A program made the translations under genes and the position numbers. Shown here piece after piece: positions 24,439 to 33,402 of a DNA stretch of 33,402 nucleotides (positions are counted from its first letter, which is position 1; every line of letters begins with the position of its first letter). The stretch lies in assembly GCA_902562525.1 (NCBI GenBank), contig CACETT010000011.1, forward strand, positions 1-33,402, read 5' to 3'. The notes beneath the pieces were generated by a model. That model did no database searches. It had not been told where the DNA came from and saw nothing but the letters and a program-made list of their open reading frames with translations. The DNA comes from an uncultured Alphaproteobacteria bacterium (GTDB lineage Bacteria; Pseudomonadota; Alphaproteobacteria; UBA7887).

Positions 24439-27363
24439 CTGCAGCAATGGCCGCAGCCTTCTGATGAGGGCCGTGCAGAGGAAGAATTGCGTCGTTGGAA
24501 TCAGCTTTTCGGGCAGAACACAGAAAATTTAGCCGCTGGGATCAATTATTTTGAGCGATTATTATTGATGGTATTTGGCAACTCGCCATACCTGAGTTCT
24601 TGCATGTTCAGTGAGCCTGAATTTGTAAAAACTATGGTCTGTAGAGATTTAAAGGAGACTTATGAGGACTTGTTGCGCGAGACAGGGCTTCTGGCAGGCT
24701 TAACTGGCCCGAATGAGGCCTTTTTGTCTTCTCTCTCGCGATCTCTCCGCATCCTTCGGCGCAAACAGTCTCTTCTGGTTGGGATAGCGGAGTTACTTGG
24801 CGTGTGGGATACAAGAGCGGCTGCTGCTGCTCAGACGGAATTCGCCGAGGCTGTATTGGAGGTGTGCATAAAGAATTTATTGGCTATGGCTTCGGTCGAG
24901 GAAGATCTTTCCCTAGGGCAGCAATCGGATCCCGCTCAAGGAAGTGGTCTAATTATTTTGGGTCTTGGAAAACTAGGTGGTGGAGATCTGAATTTTTCCA
25001 GTGATGTAGATTTAATTGTCTTATTTGACCCGAACAACTGCGAGTCTGGCTTGAATGATCGTCTTTCCGCAGTATTCTCTCGTCTGACCCAGAGGCTTGT
25101 CGAGTTATTGGAAACGCGGACTAGCGATGGGTATGTATTTCGGACAGATTTGAGATTGCGGCCAGATCCGCTATCGATGCCCTTGGCTGTCTCAACGGAT
25201 GCCGCCGAGGTTTACTACGAAAGTGTGGGGCAAAATTGGGAACGTGCAGCATTTATCAAAGCACGCCCGGTAGCAGGAGATATCGCAGCTGGTGAATCAT
25301 TTTTGCGGAAATTAGAGCCGTTTATTTGGCGTAAGACCCTTGATTTTGCCGCGCTAGATGACATCCATTCAATAAAGAGCCAGATAGACTCCAATTTTAG
25401 GGGTAATGATTCAATACATGGCCATAATCTGAAACTCGGTCGTGGAGGAATCAGAGAAATAGAATTTTTTGCTCAAAGTTTGCAGTTAATTTGGGGTGGA
25501 AGAATGCGTGAAGTTCGGCGACGCTCCACCGTTGACGCATTACGTATACTTTCAGAGGAGGGGCTGATAACAAAGAGCGTTTGTGAAAAATTGACGAACG
25601 CATACTGGTTTTTACGAAGAGTGGAGAACCGTCTTCAAATGGTTGAGGATAGACAGACACACGTCCTCCCGGATAGAGAAGATTCTTTTAATAAGTTTTC
25701 CGTTTTTATGGGATACGAAAATCCTGGAGATTTTATGATCTCGGTGGCCGGGGTGCTCGATTGTGTATCAATAAATTATAGAGACTTGTTCAAATCTTCA
25801 GTTTCTCGAGAAGGCTATACGGGAATACGCGGGAATTTAGTTTTCACAGGCATAGAGGATGATCCGGCGACTTTAATCACTTTGGAGGGTATGGGGTTCT
25901 CCCGTGCTTCGCACCTATCTTACGTTGTCCGAAAGTGGCACCGTGGTGAGCTAAAGGCTACTCGAAGCGTTCGTGCGCGCGAGATTCTCACCCAAATTAT
26001 GCCGAGTCTCTTACTGGCATTAGCTCAGACAAGTGATCCCGATGCTGCATTTATAAAATTCGATGAGTTCTTGCAGAATTTGCCTGCTGGGATCCAATTG
26101 TTTTCGTTATTTCAGGCGTCTCCCAAATTGTTACGTGTGGTTGCTGAAATAATGGGAACGGCACCCCGTTTGTCCGGATATCTAGCACAGCGGGGTGATC
26201 TTTTAGACGCGTTGATTGAGGAAGAGGTGAGCGCCCCTGCTTTTAAAAAAGGTCATCTGGTGGACAGTTTGGAGGAGAAACTTGGATTTGCTAACGATTT
26301 TCAGGATTTCTTGAACATTACTCGCAGATGGTCGGGGGATATCAAGTTCCTAACCAGCGTTAGGCAGCTGAGCGGCGTTCTTGGCTGCCTGGACGGAGGC
26401 CAAATTCTTAGCAGCGTTGCTGACCTCTTGATTGAGGCCACTCTCACAGCGGTAAGTCAGGAGTTTCAAAAGACTTATGGCATTTTGCCAAACGGCGAAT
26501 TATGTGTTTTAGGCTTTGGAAAGTTGGGAGGTGAGATTTTAACAAGAGGCTCAGATCTAGATTTAGTTTTTGTGTATAGAGCGGATAATGAATTGCTTTC
26601 AAATGGTGATAGAAAGGTCCCACCTTCTACCTATTATGCCAGACTTTGCCAGAGGCTAATAACGGCTCTTTCGGCTCAGACAGGGCACGGTCAGCTGTAT
26701 GAAATTGATGTACGTTTACGACCTATGGGGTCGAGTGGTCCGCTGGTCTCAGATTTTTCGCGCCTCGAGCATTATTATAAAAAGGAAGCCTGGGTATGGG
26801 AACTCATGGCGTTAACAAGGGCTCGTGTTGTTGCAGGGCCCAAAGCACTAACCCGGAGAATCAAGGGTCTTATTCGTAATGTTTTGTGCGAGGCCTATAC
26901 CCTAGAAAATCTTCGGAGCGATATTTTAGCTATGCGGGAAAAGGTTTGGCGTGAACGACCGACAGCAGGGCTTTGGGATATTAAACATTCCCAGGGAGGG
27001 TTATTTGATTTGGACTTTTTGGTCCAATATATGCAGCTTCAGAATGGTGGACAGGAGCCATCTGTTTTGGATCCAAACACTCTCAAGTTTTTTGCAAAGT
27101 TATCTAAATCCGGGCACGTAGATGGATCTACATTAACAGAGCTTTCCGAATCATTAGAATTTTTCCTGCAAGTTCAGTCCCTTAGTAGAATCTGTCTCAC
27201 AGGTGTATTGAATGAGGAATCGGCGCCGAGTGGCTTGCGGGAAGTTTTGGTTCGCAATTGCAGGGCTGTTGACTTTAATGGCCTTCGAGACAAACTAAGG
27301 GGGCACCAAATTTCCACGCACGGGCACTTTGTAAGGTTAATTGGTGAGTATACGGTTGTGTAG
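24409..27363 (+). CDS. glnE: Bifunctional glutamine synthetase adenylyltransferase / adenylyl-removing enzyme
   Basis: Adds and removes AMP on glutamine synthetase according to the PII/glutamine signal, tuning nitrogen assimilation. The 984-residue protein has the two nucleotidyltransferase domains of the family: the adenylyl-removing domain, with GLGKLGGGDLNFSSDVDLI (residues about 185-203), and the adenylylating domain, with GFGKLGGEILTRGSDLDLV (about 702-720). Both keep the metal-binding D-x-D. Each is followed by a GlnD-PII-uridylyltransferase-like helical region, including GRGGIREIEFFAQ and SQGGLFDLDFLVQ. The ATG has AGGA six bases upstream. Its promoter must lie inside the N-terminal coding region of the divergent AsmA-like gene. 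bcp follows with a 28-base gap and its own ribosome site, so the two are probably co-transcribed. Confidence 0.97.
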   Translation: MKLHPSVISHLQQWPQPSDEGRAEEELRRWNQLFGQNTENLAAGINYFERLLLMVFGNSPYLSSCMFSEPEFVKTMVCRDLKETYEDLLRETGLLAGLTGPNEAFLSSLSRSLRILRRKQSLLVGIAELLGVWDTRAAAAAQTEFAEAVLEVCIKNLLAMASVEEDLSLGQQSDPAQGSGLIILGLGKLGGGDLNFSSDVDLIVLFDPNNCESGLNDRLSAVFSRLTQRLVELLETRTSDGYVFRTDLRLRPDPLSMPLAVSTDAAEVYYESVGQNWERAAFIKARPVAGDIAAGESFLRKLEPFIWRKTLDFAALDDIHSIKSQIDSNFRGNDSIHGHNLKLGRGGIREIEFFAQSLQLIWGGRMREVRRRSTVDALRILSEEGLITKSVCEKLTNAYWFLRRVENRLQMVEDRQTHVLPDREDSFNKFSVFMGYENPGDFMISVAGVLDCVSINYRDLFKSSVSREGYTGIRGNLVFTGIEDDPATLITLEGMGFSRASHLSYVVRKWHRGELKATRSVRAREILTQIMPSLLLALAQTSDPDAAFIKFDEFLQNLPAGIQLFSLFQASPKLLRVVAEIMGTAPRLSGYLAQRGDLLDALIEEEVSAPAFKKGHLVDSLEEKLGFANDFQDFLNITRRWSGDIKFLTSVRQLSGVLGCLDGGQILSSVADLLIEATLTAVSQEFQKTYGILPNGELCVLGFGKLGGEILTRGSDLDLVFVYRADNELLSNGDRKVPPSTYYARLCQRLITALSAQTGHGQLYEIDVRLRPMGSSGPLVSDFSRLEHYYKKEAWVWELMALTRARVVAGPKALTRRIKGLIRNVLCEAYTLENLRSDILAMREKVWRERPTAGLWDIKHSQGGLFDLDFLVQYMQLQNGGQEPSVLDPNTLKFFAKLSKSGHVDGSTLTELSESLEFFLQVQSLSRICLTGVLNEESAPSGLREVLVRNCRAVDFNGLRDKLRGHQISTHGHFVRLIGEYTVV

Positions 27364-27391
27364 AAATCCCATTTCATAGGAGAATGCTAAG

Positions 27392-27862
27392 ATGACAGAT
27401 GCGATAACGGTTGGCGCAAAGGCTCCAGAATTTAACCTACCTTCTTCAAATGGCAAGGACATCAGTCTGAAATCATGCAGGGGAAAGGCTGTGATACTTT
27501 ATTTTTATCCTAAGGACGATACACCAGGTTGCACTAAAGAAGCCGTTGCTTTCAGCGAATTGAGCAAGAAATTTGGTAAGCAGAATGCTCTTGTGCTTGG
27601 GGTTTCTAAAGATGATGTGTCTAGCCATGTGAAATTTATAGCTAAGCATTCTTTGAAAATGGATTTGCTATCGGATAGCGACGGGGCTGTCTGTGAGGCT
27701 TACAGTGTTTGGGTTGAAAAGAATATGTATGGGAGAAAATATATGGGAATAGAACGTTCAACTTTTCTTATTGACCAGAAAGGGTATCTCAAGGAAATTT
27801 GGAGAAAGGTAAAGGTGCCGGGCCACGCAGAAAAAGTATTAGAAGCCCTCTCTGCTGTTTGA
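27392..27862 (+). CDS. bcp: Thioredoxin-dependent peroxiredoxin Bcp/PrxQ
   Basis: Peroxiredoxin of the BCP/PrxQ group, 156 residues, that reduces H2O2 and organic peroxides in the cytoplasm. The peroxidatic Cys47 is in DTPGCTKEA. The resolving Cys that usually sits five residues later is Val52 here, so this is a variant: reduction must use another Cys (Cys29 or the one in DGAVCEAY near 103) or an external thiol. The end of the domain (FLIDQKGYLKEIWRKVKVPGHAEKV) is normal. ATG with AGGAG nine bases upstream. It follows glnE closely, a pairing seen in alphaproteobacteria, and converges on aspS. Confidence 0.95.
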   Translation: MTDAITVGAKAPEFNLPSSNGKDISLKSCRGKAVILYFYPKDDTPGCTKEAVAFSELSKKFGKQNALVLGVSKDDVSSHVKFIAKHSLKMDLLSDSDGAVCEAYSVWVEKNMYGRKYMGIERSTFLIDQKGYLKEIWRKVKVPGHAEKVLEALSAV

Positions 27863-27896
27863 GTTTGTATTGGGGAAGGAAGCCAGATCAGGCAGT

Positions 27897-29690
27897 CTAG
27901 CTCTTAGGACCCTTGGGCGGTGTTTGAACGTGTAAAAATAATTCCTTGAGTTGCCTCGGGTTAACCTCACTTGGTGCACTCATCAATAAGTCTTGTGCTT
28001 GTTGATTCATTGGAAAGAGTGTCACTTCTCGAATATTGGGTTCATTGGCAATTAGCATCACTATTCGGTCTATTCCTGGTGCAAGGCCACCGTGGGGTGG
28101 TGCACCGAACTGGAATGCTCTTAGCATCCCTCCGAATTTCTCTACGACGTCTTGCTCAGAATAGCCTGCGATTTGGAAAGCTTTTATCATGGTGTCAGCC
28201 TGATGATTCCTAATCGCTCCAGAGGATAATTCCACTCCATTGCAGACAATGTCGTATTGGTATGCAAGAAGGTCCAATGGATCCTCTGTATCAAGTGCGT
28301 CTTTGCCTCCTTGTGGCATGGAGAACGGGTTATGGCTGAATTTAATTTCTCCAGATTCGGGATCTCTCTCGTACATTGGAAAGTCGACGGTCCAGCACAT
28401 CCTAAAGACGTCTTTCTCAAGTAAGTCTAATTCGGCGCCAAGTTTGGTGCGGACATTACCGGCAAAGGCTGCAGCTAAATGAAGCTGGTCACAGACAAAG
28501 AAAGCAGTGTCCCCAGCTCCAATGTCCATGGTTTCCTTGATTTTTTGTTGAATCTCCCGAGGAATGAATTTTGCGATTGGACCCTTTCCTGTGCCAGATT
28601 CGTCAAAGGTGACGTACCCTAGGCCTGGGGCGCCCTGGGCTTTAGCCCAGTCGTTCAGTTTGTCAAAAAAACTTCTTGGACGGCTGTTCGTTGCAGGCGC
28701 TGGAATTGCCTTAACAACTGCACCCTTCTCGATCTGATTACGGAATGCCTTGAAGGTGACTTCGGGCATTAGAAAGTATTCTGTCACATCTGATATAATT
28801 AGCGGGTTTCGAAGATCCGGTTTGTCCGTCCCATATAGGCGCATGGCGTCACGGAAGGCTATTCTAGGGAATGGAGGTTCAGTTACTTTCCACGAACTGA
28901 ATTTGCTAAAAATCTTGTACAAAACAGGTTCGATAGCGTCAAAAACATCGTCTTGAGTGGCAAAGGCCATTTCCACGTCTAGTTGATAAAATTCTCCAGG
29001 GCTTCTATCTGCCCTTGCATCTTCATCTCTGAAGCAGGGTGCAATTTGGAAATAACGGTCAAAGCCGGAAACCATAATTAGTTGTTTGAATTGCTGTGGC
29101 GCTTGCGGGAGGGCGTAAAATTTTCCTGGATGTACCCTGCTAGGGACCAAATAGTCGCGAGCTCCTTCTGGGCTTGAGGAAGTTAAGATTGGGGTTTGAA
29201 ATTCCATAAACCCCTGTTCCGTCATGAGTTCTCTGATGCTGGTAATTACGTTGTTTCGAAGTTGAATGTTTTGTTGCATTTGTCTCCGGCGTAGATCGAG
29301 GAAACGGTATTTAAGCCGTATGTCCTCGCCTGGGACTTGGCCTCCCGAAACTTGCATAGGGAGGGTGTCTGCTGCTGATTCAATTTTGAGGTCAGCGATG
29401 GTGATTTCAACGTGTCCGGTCGGCAATTTATTATTTATAGTTTCGGCAGAGCGTTCGACGACCCTACCTGTGACGGTGATTACACTTTCTACTCTGACAC
29501 TCTCTGCCAGCTTAAACATAGTTGACTCGGTCTCTACAACCGTTTGTGTGAGTCCGTATTGGTCCCTGAGATCTAAGAACAGCAGGTTTCCGTGGTCTCG
29601 TTTACTATGCACCCAACCTGATAGGCGAACCTCTTGGCCTATCTGATCACGGCGTAGTTCGCCACAGTTATGAGATCTATATGGGTGCAT
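27897..29690 (-). CDS. aspS: Aspartyl-tRNA synthetase, probably non-discriminating (Asp/Asn)
   Basis: Class IIb synthetase, 597 residues. An N-terminal OB-fold anticodon-binding domain ([19 protein letters not shown]) is followed by the catalytic domain with class II motif 2 ([24 protein letters not shown]), a bacterial GAD insertion (about residues 290-410, within the core) and motif 3 ([13 protein letters not shown]). His33 in RDHGN corresponds to the His found in non-discriminating bacterial AspRS, where Leu marks the discriminating E. coli enzyme. Such enzymes also make Asp-tRNA-Asn, later amidated by GatCAB; no gatCAB gene is in the window. It lies 86 bases after nrdJ; a possible promoter in that gap (TCGACA near 29765-29770 and TATAGA near 29744-29749) is weak. 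Confidence 0.97.
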   Translation of the reverse strand: MHPYRSHNCGELRRDQIGQEVRLSGWVHSKRDHGNLLFLDLRDQYGLTQTVVETESTMFKLAESVRVESVITVTGRVVERSAETINNKLPTGHVEITIADLKIESAADTLPMQVSGGQVPGEDIRLKYRFLDLRRRQMQQNIQLRNNVITSIRELMTEQGFMEFQTPILTSSSPEGARDYLVPSRVHPGKFYALPQAPQQFKQLIMVSGFDRYFQIAPCFRDEDARADRSPGEFYQLDVEMAFATQDDVFDAIEPVLYKIFSKFSSWKVTEPPFPRIAFRDAMRLYGTDKPDLRNPLIISDVTEYFLMPEVTFKAFRNQIEKGAVVKAIPAPATNSRPRSFFDKLNDWAKAQGAPGLGYVTFDESGTGKGPIAKFIPREIQQKIKETMDIGAGDTAFFVCDQLHLAAAFAGNVRTKLGAELDLLEKDVFRMCWTVDFPMYERDPESGEIKFSHNPFSMPQGGKDALDTEDPLDLLAYQYDIVCNGVELSSGAIRNHQADTMIKAFQIAGYSEQDVVEKFGGMLRAFQFGAPPHGGLAPGIDRIVMLIANEPNIREVTLFPMNQQAQDLLMSAPSEVNPRQLKELFLHVQTPPKGPKS

Positions 29691-29776
29691 TAATATGTAA
29701 ACCGAGGGAAGGTGCGTGCTGTTGGACTCTGAAGTGCCCCCTTTCTATATCAAACGGAGCTTTTTGTCGAAACCCT

Positions 29777-32700
29777 TTATGAACAGCCGCTAGTGGAGCC
29801 GCAAGTGTTACATTTTAGGCAGGTTCCATTCCGAACGAGTGTGAAGTTACCGCATTCTGAACATGGATCGCCCTCATACCCTTTAATCCTAGCTTCCCGA
29901 GATCGTGATAGTTGCGCTTCGGCTGCTCCTCCTCCAATGACCGCCGCCCCAACGGACACAGCTCCTTGGGCTGCTCCCGACGACACGGGCAATGCCATAG
30001 TTGAGGCATCTTCGTTGTGGATCTGGGAAACATCTTCTTTCTCCTGTGAGATTGCGCCTCCCTCGAGAACCCTTAAACGTCCGCGGACATACCCTGGACT
30101 AACTAGAGATTGCAAATCTGAGGAGGGGGCGTGCTGACTATTTTCATGTTGCTCTAGGCCTCCATGGTCTCCTTGTCCAACACTATCAGGCAATAAATCA
30201 TCACTTTCAACATGGGCTAAGTCATTTCTATCAAGATATGAGATGGCAAGTTCCCGAAAGACATAATCCAATATGGAGGTGGACATTTTGATGGAGTCAT
30301 TGCCATTCACCAATCCGCTGGGTTCGAATCGCGTAAAAGTAAAGGCGTCTACATATTCTTCCAAAGGCACGCCGTACTGCAGCCCTATCGATATTGCAAT
30401 TGCAAAATTATTCATTAGGCTTCGAAAGGCAGCCCCCTCCTTATGCATGTCTATAAAAATTTCCCCGAGTTCGCCATTTTCGTATTCACCAGTGCGTAGA
30501 TATACTTTATGGCCTCCTACCATGGCTTTCTGAGTGTAGCCTTTTCTTCTATGAGGAAGTTTTTCTCTTGCTTGTCGTTCTTGTTGGAGGGCATGGGCGA
30601 CTATGCGTTCTGGGACAGTCGCTTCCTCTTGCGGCAAGTCTGCGGCTGAGTCAATTGTGGAGATCTGTTCATCTTGGTCATCAACTAAGGCAGACAGAGG
30701 TTGACTCAATTTTGAGCCATCCCGGTAGAGGGCGTTAGCTTTTACGCCCATTTTCCAGGACATCAGGTATGCCGCGGAACAATCTTCCACCGTTGACTTA
30801 TTCGGCATGTTGATAGTTTTTGAAATTGCTCCCGAAACAAAACTTTGGGCGCTAGCAATCATTTCAATGTGGCTCTGCCATGACAAGGCACGAGTTCCCA
30901 CCCGGCCACACGGATTGGCGCAATCAAAGACTGATAGGTGATCCGTTTTAAGATATGGTGCTCCCTCTAGTGTCATCGCTCCACAACAGTAGAGGTTTGC
31001 TTGCTCAATTTCATTTTTGCTAAAACCAAGCCAGTTGAGCATGTCGAATTGTGTCGAGTTTAACTGTTCATCCGATAGGCCTAGTTGATTAACGCAAAAT
31101 TCCTCGCCCAGGGTCCACTTGTTGAATACAAAGCGAATGTCAAAGGCATCTGAAATGACTTCTTCGATTTTGTGAATGACTTCCTTGGTAAAGCCCTTTT
31201 CAGTGAGAGCATCATGATCAATTGTTGGGCATCCATTTAAGGTTCCATGGCCGACGGCATAAGCGCTAATCTCTGTAATTTCGGTTTCTTTATAGCCTAG
31301 TGAGGCCAGCGCTTCAGGCACAATGCGATTGATAATTTTAAAATATCCGCCACCTGCCAATTTTTTAAATTTTACCAGTGCAAAATCTGGCTCTATCCCT
31401 GTTGTGTCGCAGTCCATGACAAGGCCAATAGTGCCGGTAGGGGCTATGACAGTGGCTTGCGCATTTCGGTATCCATGGGCTTCTCCCATCTCCACTGCTT
31501 CGTCCCAGCTTCTCTGTGCAGCCTCTACAAGGTCAGGGACTGGGCAGTTTTCGATATCAAGCGGTACCGGAAGGATTGTTAATCCCTCATATCCTTCGAC
31601 AAGACCATGAGCGGCCCGTTGGTGATTTCTCATTACTTTCAGCATGGCTTGAGCGTTATCCTGAAAGCCTGGAAAACTTCCTAGCTCCTCTGCCATTTCA
31701 GCGGAGGTTCGGTAAGATGTTGCCGTCATCACAGCGGTCAGTGCTCCAGCGAGCGCTCTTCCCTCGGTGCTGTCATATGGAAGCCCCGATGCCATCAAGA
31801 GGCCTCCTAGGTTAGCATATCCAAGGCCAAGGGTCCGGTATCGGTACGATTTTTTGGCTATTTCCTCGGAAGGAAACTGGGCCATTAGGACAGAAATTTC
31901 CAAGACTATCGTCCATAGCCTTATGGCGTGCTGATATTCGTCAATACGAAAGTCACCCTTGGTACTTCTAAAAGCTAGCAAATTTAACGAAGCAAGGTTA
32001 CAGGCAGTATCGTCCAGGAACATATATTCAGAGCACGGGTTGGAGGCTCGAATTCGTCCAGACTCTGGGCAGGTATGCCACTCATTGATGGTTGTATCAA
32101 ATTGTACTCCTGGATCTGCCGATTGCCATGCCGCCATTCCCATTTGATTCCACAGGCTTCTTGCAGGGATTGTCCTGTGAGTTGACTGATCGGTGCGGCG
32201 GAGGAGCGACCAATCAGAATCTTTTTCAACAGCTGCCATAAAGCTATTGCTAACCCGGATGGTATTATTGGCATTTTGTCCGGAAACGGTTCTATATGCT
32301 TCTGAGTCCCAGTCCGTGTCATAGGCACAAAACTCAATTTCTACAATTCCTTGACGCGCTAGCTCTATTACTCTCTGGATGCAGTTTTCGGGAATGTGAG
32401 CTTTTCTTGCCGCTGCATACGCGCTTTTCAAATGGGGGTTGTCGGAAACTTCAAATCTTCCCTTGCCTCCGTTTTGGCAAGCAGCCAATACCGCCTTTAG
32501 GTGCTCTGCCATTGATCTTGATCCGGCAACCAGCGCGGCAACTTTTTGCTCCTCGGTCGCCTTCCAATTAATGAAACCTTCAATATCAGGATGATCTACG
32601 TCTACGACGACCATTTTTGCTGCACGCCTCGTAGTTCCACCAGATTTTATTGCGCCAGCGGCCCGGTCTCCGATCTTGAGAAAACTTAACAAGCCCGAAG

Positions 32701-33402
32701 AATGCCCCCCCCCAGATAAGGGCTCATTTTCGCCGCGAATGTCAGAAAAATTTGACCCTGTGCCTGAACCATATTTGAACAAGCGCGCTTCTCGGACCCA
32801 TAAATCCATTATACCTTGCTCGCCTACTAGGTCGTCTTTCACGCCCTGGATGAAGCAAGCGTGCGGTTGCGGGTGTTCGTAGGCTGATCCGGAGGCCTCC
32901 AGCTCACCATTCGTGTAATTCACGAAGAAATGTCCTTGGGGTGGGCCATCTATTCCGTATGCCCAATGAAGCCCCGTATTAAACCACTGCGGACTATTGG
33001 GCGCTGCCGCTTGCGCGGCCAGCATATAGCAAAGTTCGTCGTGGAAGGTGAGTGCATCAGCTTCTGTATCGAAAAATCCCGCTTTCCAACCCCAGTAGGC
33101 CCATGTGCCGGCCATCCGATCAAAAACTTGGGTTGCGCTTGTTTCACCACCAAAACGCTCGTCCTCGCCGAGTTCGTTTAGGGCCGCCTCATCAGGCTCT
33201 TTGGGCTGTAGCCAATCTGGAATGCCCTTTTCCTTTTTTGGCCGGGTTATGGTGGGAACTCCAGCTTTTCTAAAATATTTTTGGGCAAGCACGTCAATTG
33301 CAACTTGTGACCAGTCCTTGGGGACTTTGATATTGCTTGCGCTAAACACGATAGAGCCATCCGGATTGCGAATCTCACTGTTAGCGGTTTGGAACGCTAT
33401 GC
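29777..33402 (-). CDS. nrdJ: Class II (B12-dependent) ribonucleoside-diphosphate reductase NrdJ, 5' end outside window
   Basis: Adenosylcobalamin-dependent reductase that makes deoxyribonucleotides with or without oxygen. The in-window part is about 1208 residues. Three catalytic cysteines are seen in the NrdJ pattern: Cys in PHACFIQG, then the thiyl Cys and Glu of NPCSEY, then the second redox Cys in [10 protein letters not shown]. The long C-terminal region ends in a zinc ribbon ([13 protein letters not shown]...CLKCNTCG) and a Cys-rich tail. A GTG at 33349 can be read as a start, but the frame continues to the window edge through [17 protein letters not shown], which matches the conserved NrdJ N-terminus, so translation starts beyond the window. 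No intein or frameshift was seen. Its presence implies B12 uptake or synthesis. Confidence 0.96.
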   Translation of the reverse strand, partial: IAFQTANSEIRNPDGSIVFSASNIKVPKDWSQVAIDVLAQKYFRKAGVPTITRPKKEKGIPDWLQPKEPDEAALNELGEDERFGGETSATQVFDRMAGTWAYWGWKAGFFDTEADALTFHDELCYMLAAQAAAPNSPQWFNTGLHWAYGIDGPPQGHFFVNYTNGELEASGSAYEHPQPHACFIQGVKDDLVGEQGIMDLWVREARLFKYGSGTGSNFSDIRGENEPLSGGGHSSGLLSFLKIGDRAAGAIKSGGTTRRAAKMVVVDVDHPDIEGFINWKATEEQKVAALVAGSRSMAEHLKAVLAACQNGGKGRFEVSDNPHLKSAYAAARKAHIPENCIQRVIELARQGIVEIEFCAYDTDWDSEAYRTVSGQNANNTIRVSNSFMAAVEKDSDWSLLRRTDQSTHRTIPARSLWNQMGMAAWQSADPGVQFDTTINEWHTCPESGRIRASNPCSEYMFLDDTACNLASLNLLAFRSTKGDFRIDEYQHAIRLWTIVLEISVLMAQFPSEEIAKKSYRYRTLGLGYANLGGLLMASGLPYDSTEGRALAGALTAVMTATSYRTSAEMAEELGSFPGFQDNAQAMLKVMRNHQRAAHGLVEGYEGLTILPVPLDIENCPVPDLVEAAQRSWDEAVEMGEAHGYRNAQATVIAPTGTIGLVMDCDTTGIEPDFALVKFKKLAGGGYFKIINRIVPEALASLGYKETEITEISAYAVGHGTLNGCPTIDHDALTEKGFTKEVIHKIEEVISDAFDIRFVFNKWTLGEEFCVNQLGLSDEQLNSTQFDMLNWLGFSKNEIEQANLYCCGAMTLEGAPYLKTDHLSVFDCANPCGRVGTRALSWQSHIEMIASAQSFVSGAISKTINMPNKSTVEDCSAAYLMSWKMGVKANALYRDGSKLSQPLSALVDDQDEQISTIDSAADLPQEEATVPERIVAHALQQERQAREKLPHRRKGYTQKAMVGGHKVYLRTGEYENGELGEIFIDMHKEGAAFRSLMNNFAIAISIGLQYGVPLEEYVDAFTFTRFEPSGLVNGNDSIKMSTSILDYVFRELAISYLDRNDLAHVESDDLLPDSVGQGDHGGLEQHENSQHAPSSDLQSLVSPGYVRGRLRVLEGGAISQEKEDVSQIHNEDASTMALPVSSGAAQGAVSVGAAVIGGGAAEAQLSRSREARIKGYEGDPCSECGNFTLVRNGTCLKCNTCGSTSGCS

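Noticed and set aside
33347-33349. GTG 33349 as the nrdJ start
   Set aside because: The frame continues upstream through a conserved NrdJ N-terminal segment ([10 protein letters not shown]), so the true start is outside the window.
29777-33402. Intein or frameshift in nrdJ
   Set aside because: The reading frame is continuous and length and motif order are normal for NrdJ.
1-33402. CRISPR arrays, transposases, prophage genes, toxin-antitoxin or defence genes
   Set aside because: None was found on either strand; all large frames belong to recognisable housekeeping or envelope families.

Overview
The window is a continuous, densely coded stretch of chromosome that looks alphaproteobacterial. 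Signs of this are the RecA, AlaRS, AspRS and class II ribonucleotide reductase sequences, an elongator tRNA-Met of the alphaproteobacterial type, an alphaproteobacterial-style LexA box candidate upstream of recA, and an adrenodoxin-type ferredoxin beside cysteine desulfurases. Base composition is moderate and even by eye. No insertion sequence, phage gene, CRISPR array or integration site was seen. PQQ synthesis and a B12-dependent reductase suggest an aerobic, free-living organism; the exact order or family cannot be fixed from here.

Layout. 1-1103: 3' most of pqqE (PQQ synthesis), entering from the left edge. 1158-3231 (minus): a membrane-anchored LysM protein and an unknown polytopic membrane protein. 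3380-5284 (plus): a LOG-family nucleotide phosphoribohydrolase and NADP-isocitrate dehydrogenase, followed by a clear terminator. 5315-9319 (minus): recA, then alaS. 9615-10043 (plus): a small unrecognised gene, with paired hairpins separating it from an unknown lipoprotein (10122-10622, minus). 10753-10829 (minus): tRNA-Met with its own strong promoter. 10967-12244 (plus): a stand-alone UDP-sugar dehydrogenase. 12246-17673 (minus): a sulfur-mobilisation group read as cysE, two tandem cysteine desulfurases, 2Fe-2S ferredoxin, tenA and mnmA. 17871-18527 (plus): an alpha/beta hydrolase. 18566-19666 (minus): anmK. 19757-21013 (plus): tyrS. 21037-24438 (minus): a giant AsmA/YhdP-like envelope protein whose 5' end overlaps that of glnE (24409-27363, plus), which is followed by bcp. 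27897-33402 (minus): aspS, and nrdJ running off the right edge.

How the genes work together. The most coherent unit is 12246-17673. CysE commits serine to cysteine synthesis, two desulfurases release the sulfur, the ferredoxin is of the Fe-S assembly type, and MnmA uses desulfurase sulfur for tRNA 2-thiouridine. TenA salvages the thiamine pyrimidine. Upstream of cysE there is a well-formed promoter (17-bp spacer), and overlapping it a 25-bp inverted repeat that resembles the IscR type-1 operator. This is the most interesting observation: it suggests that Fe-S or cysteine status, sensed by an Rrf2-family regulator, controls cysteine synthesis together with sulfur mobilisation. Most other genes are housekeeping. 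The unexplained parts are the orphan gene at 9615, the lipoprotein at 10122, the membrane protein at 2380 and the isolated sugar dehydrogenase. I did not find an obviously new defence, mobile or biosynthetic system.
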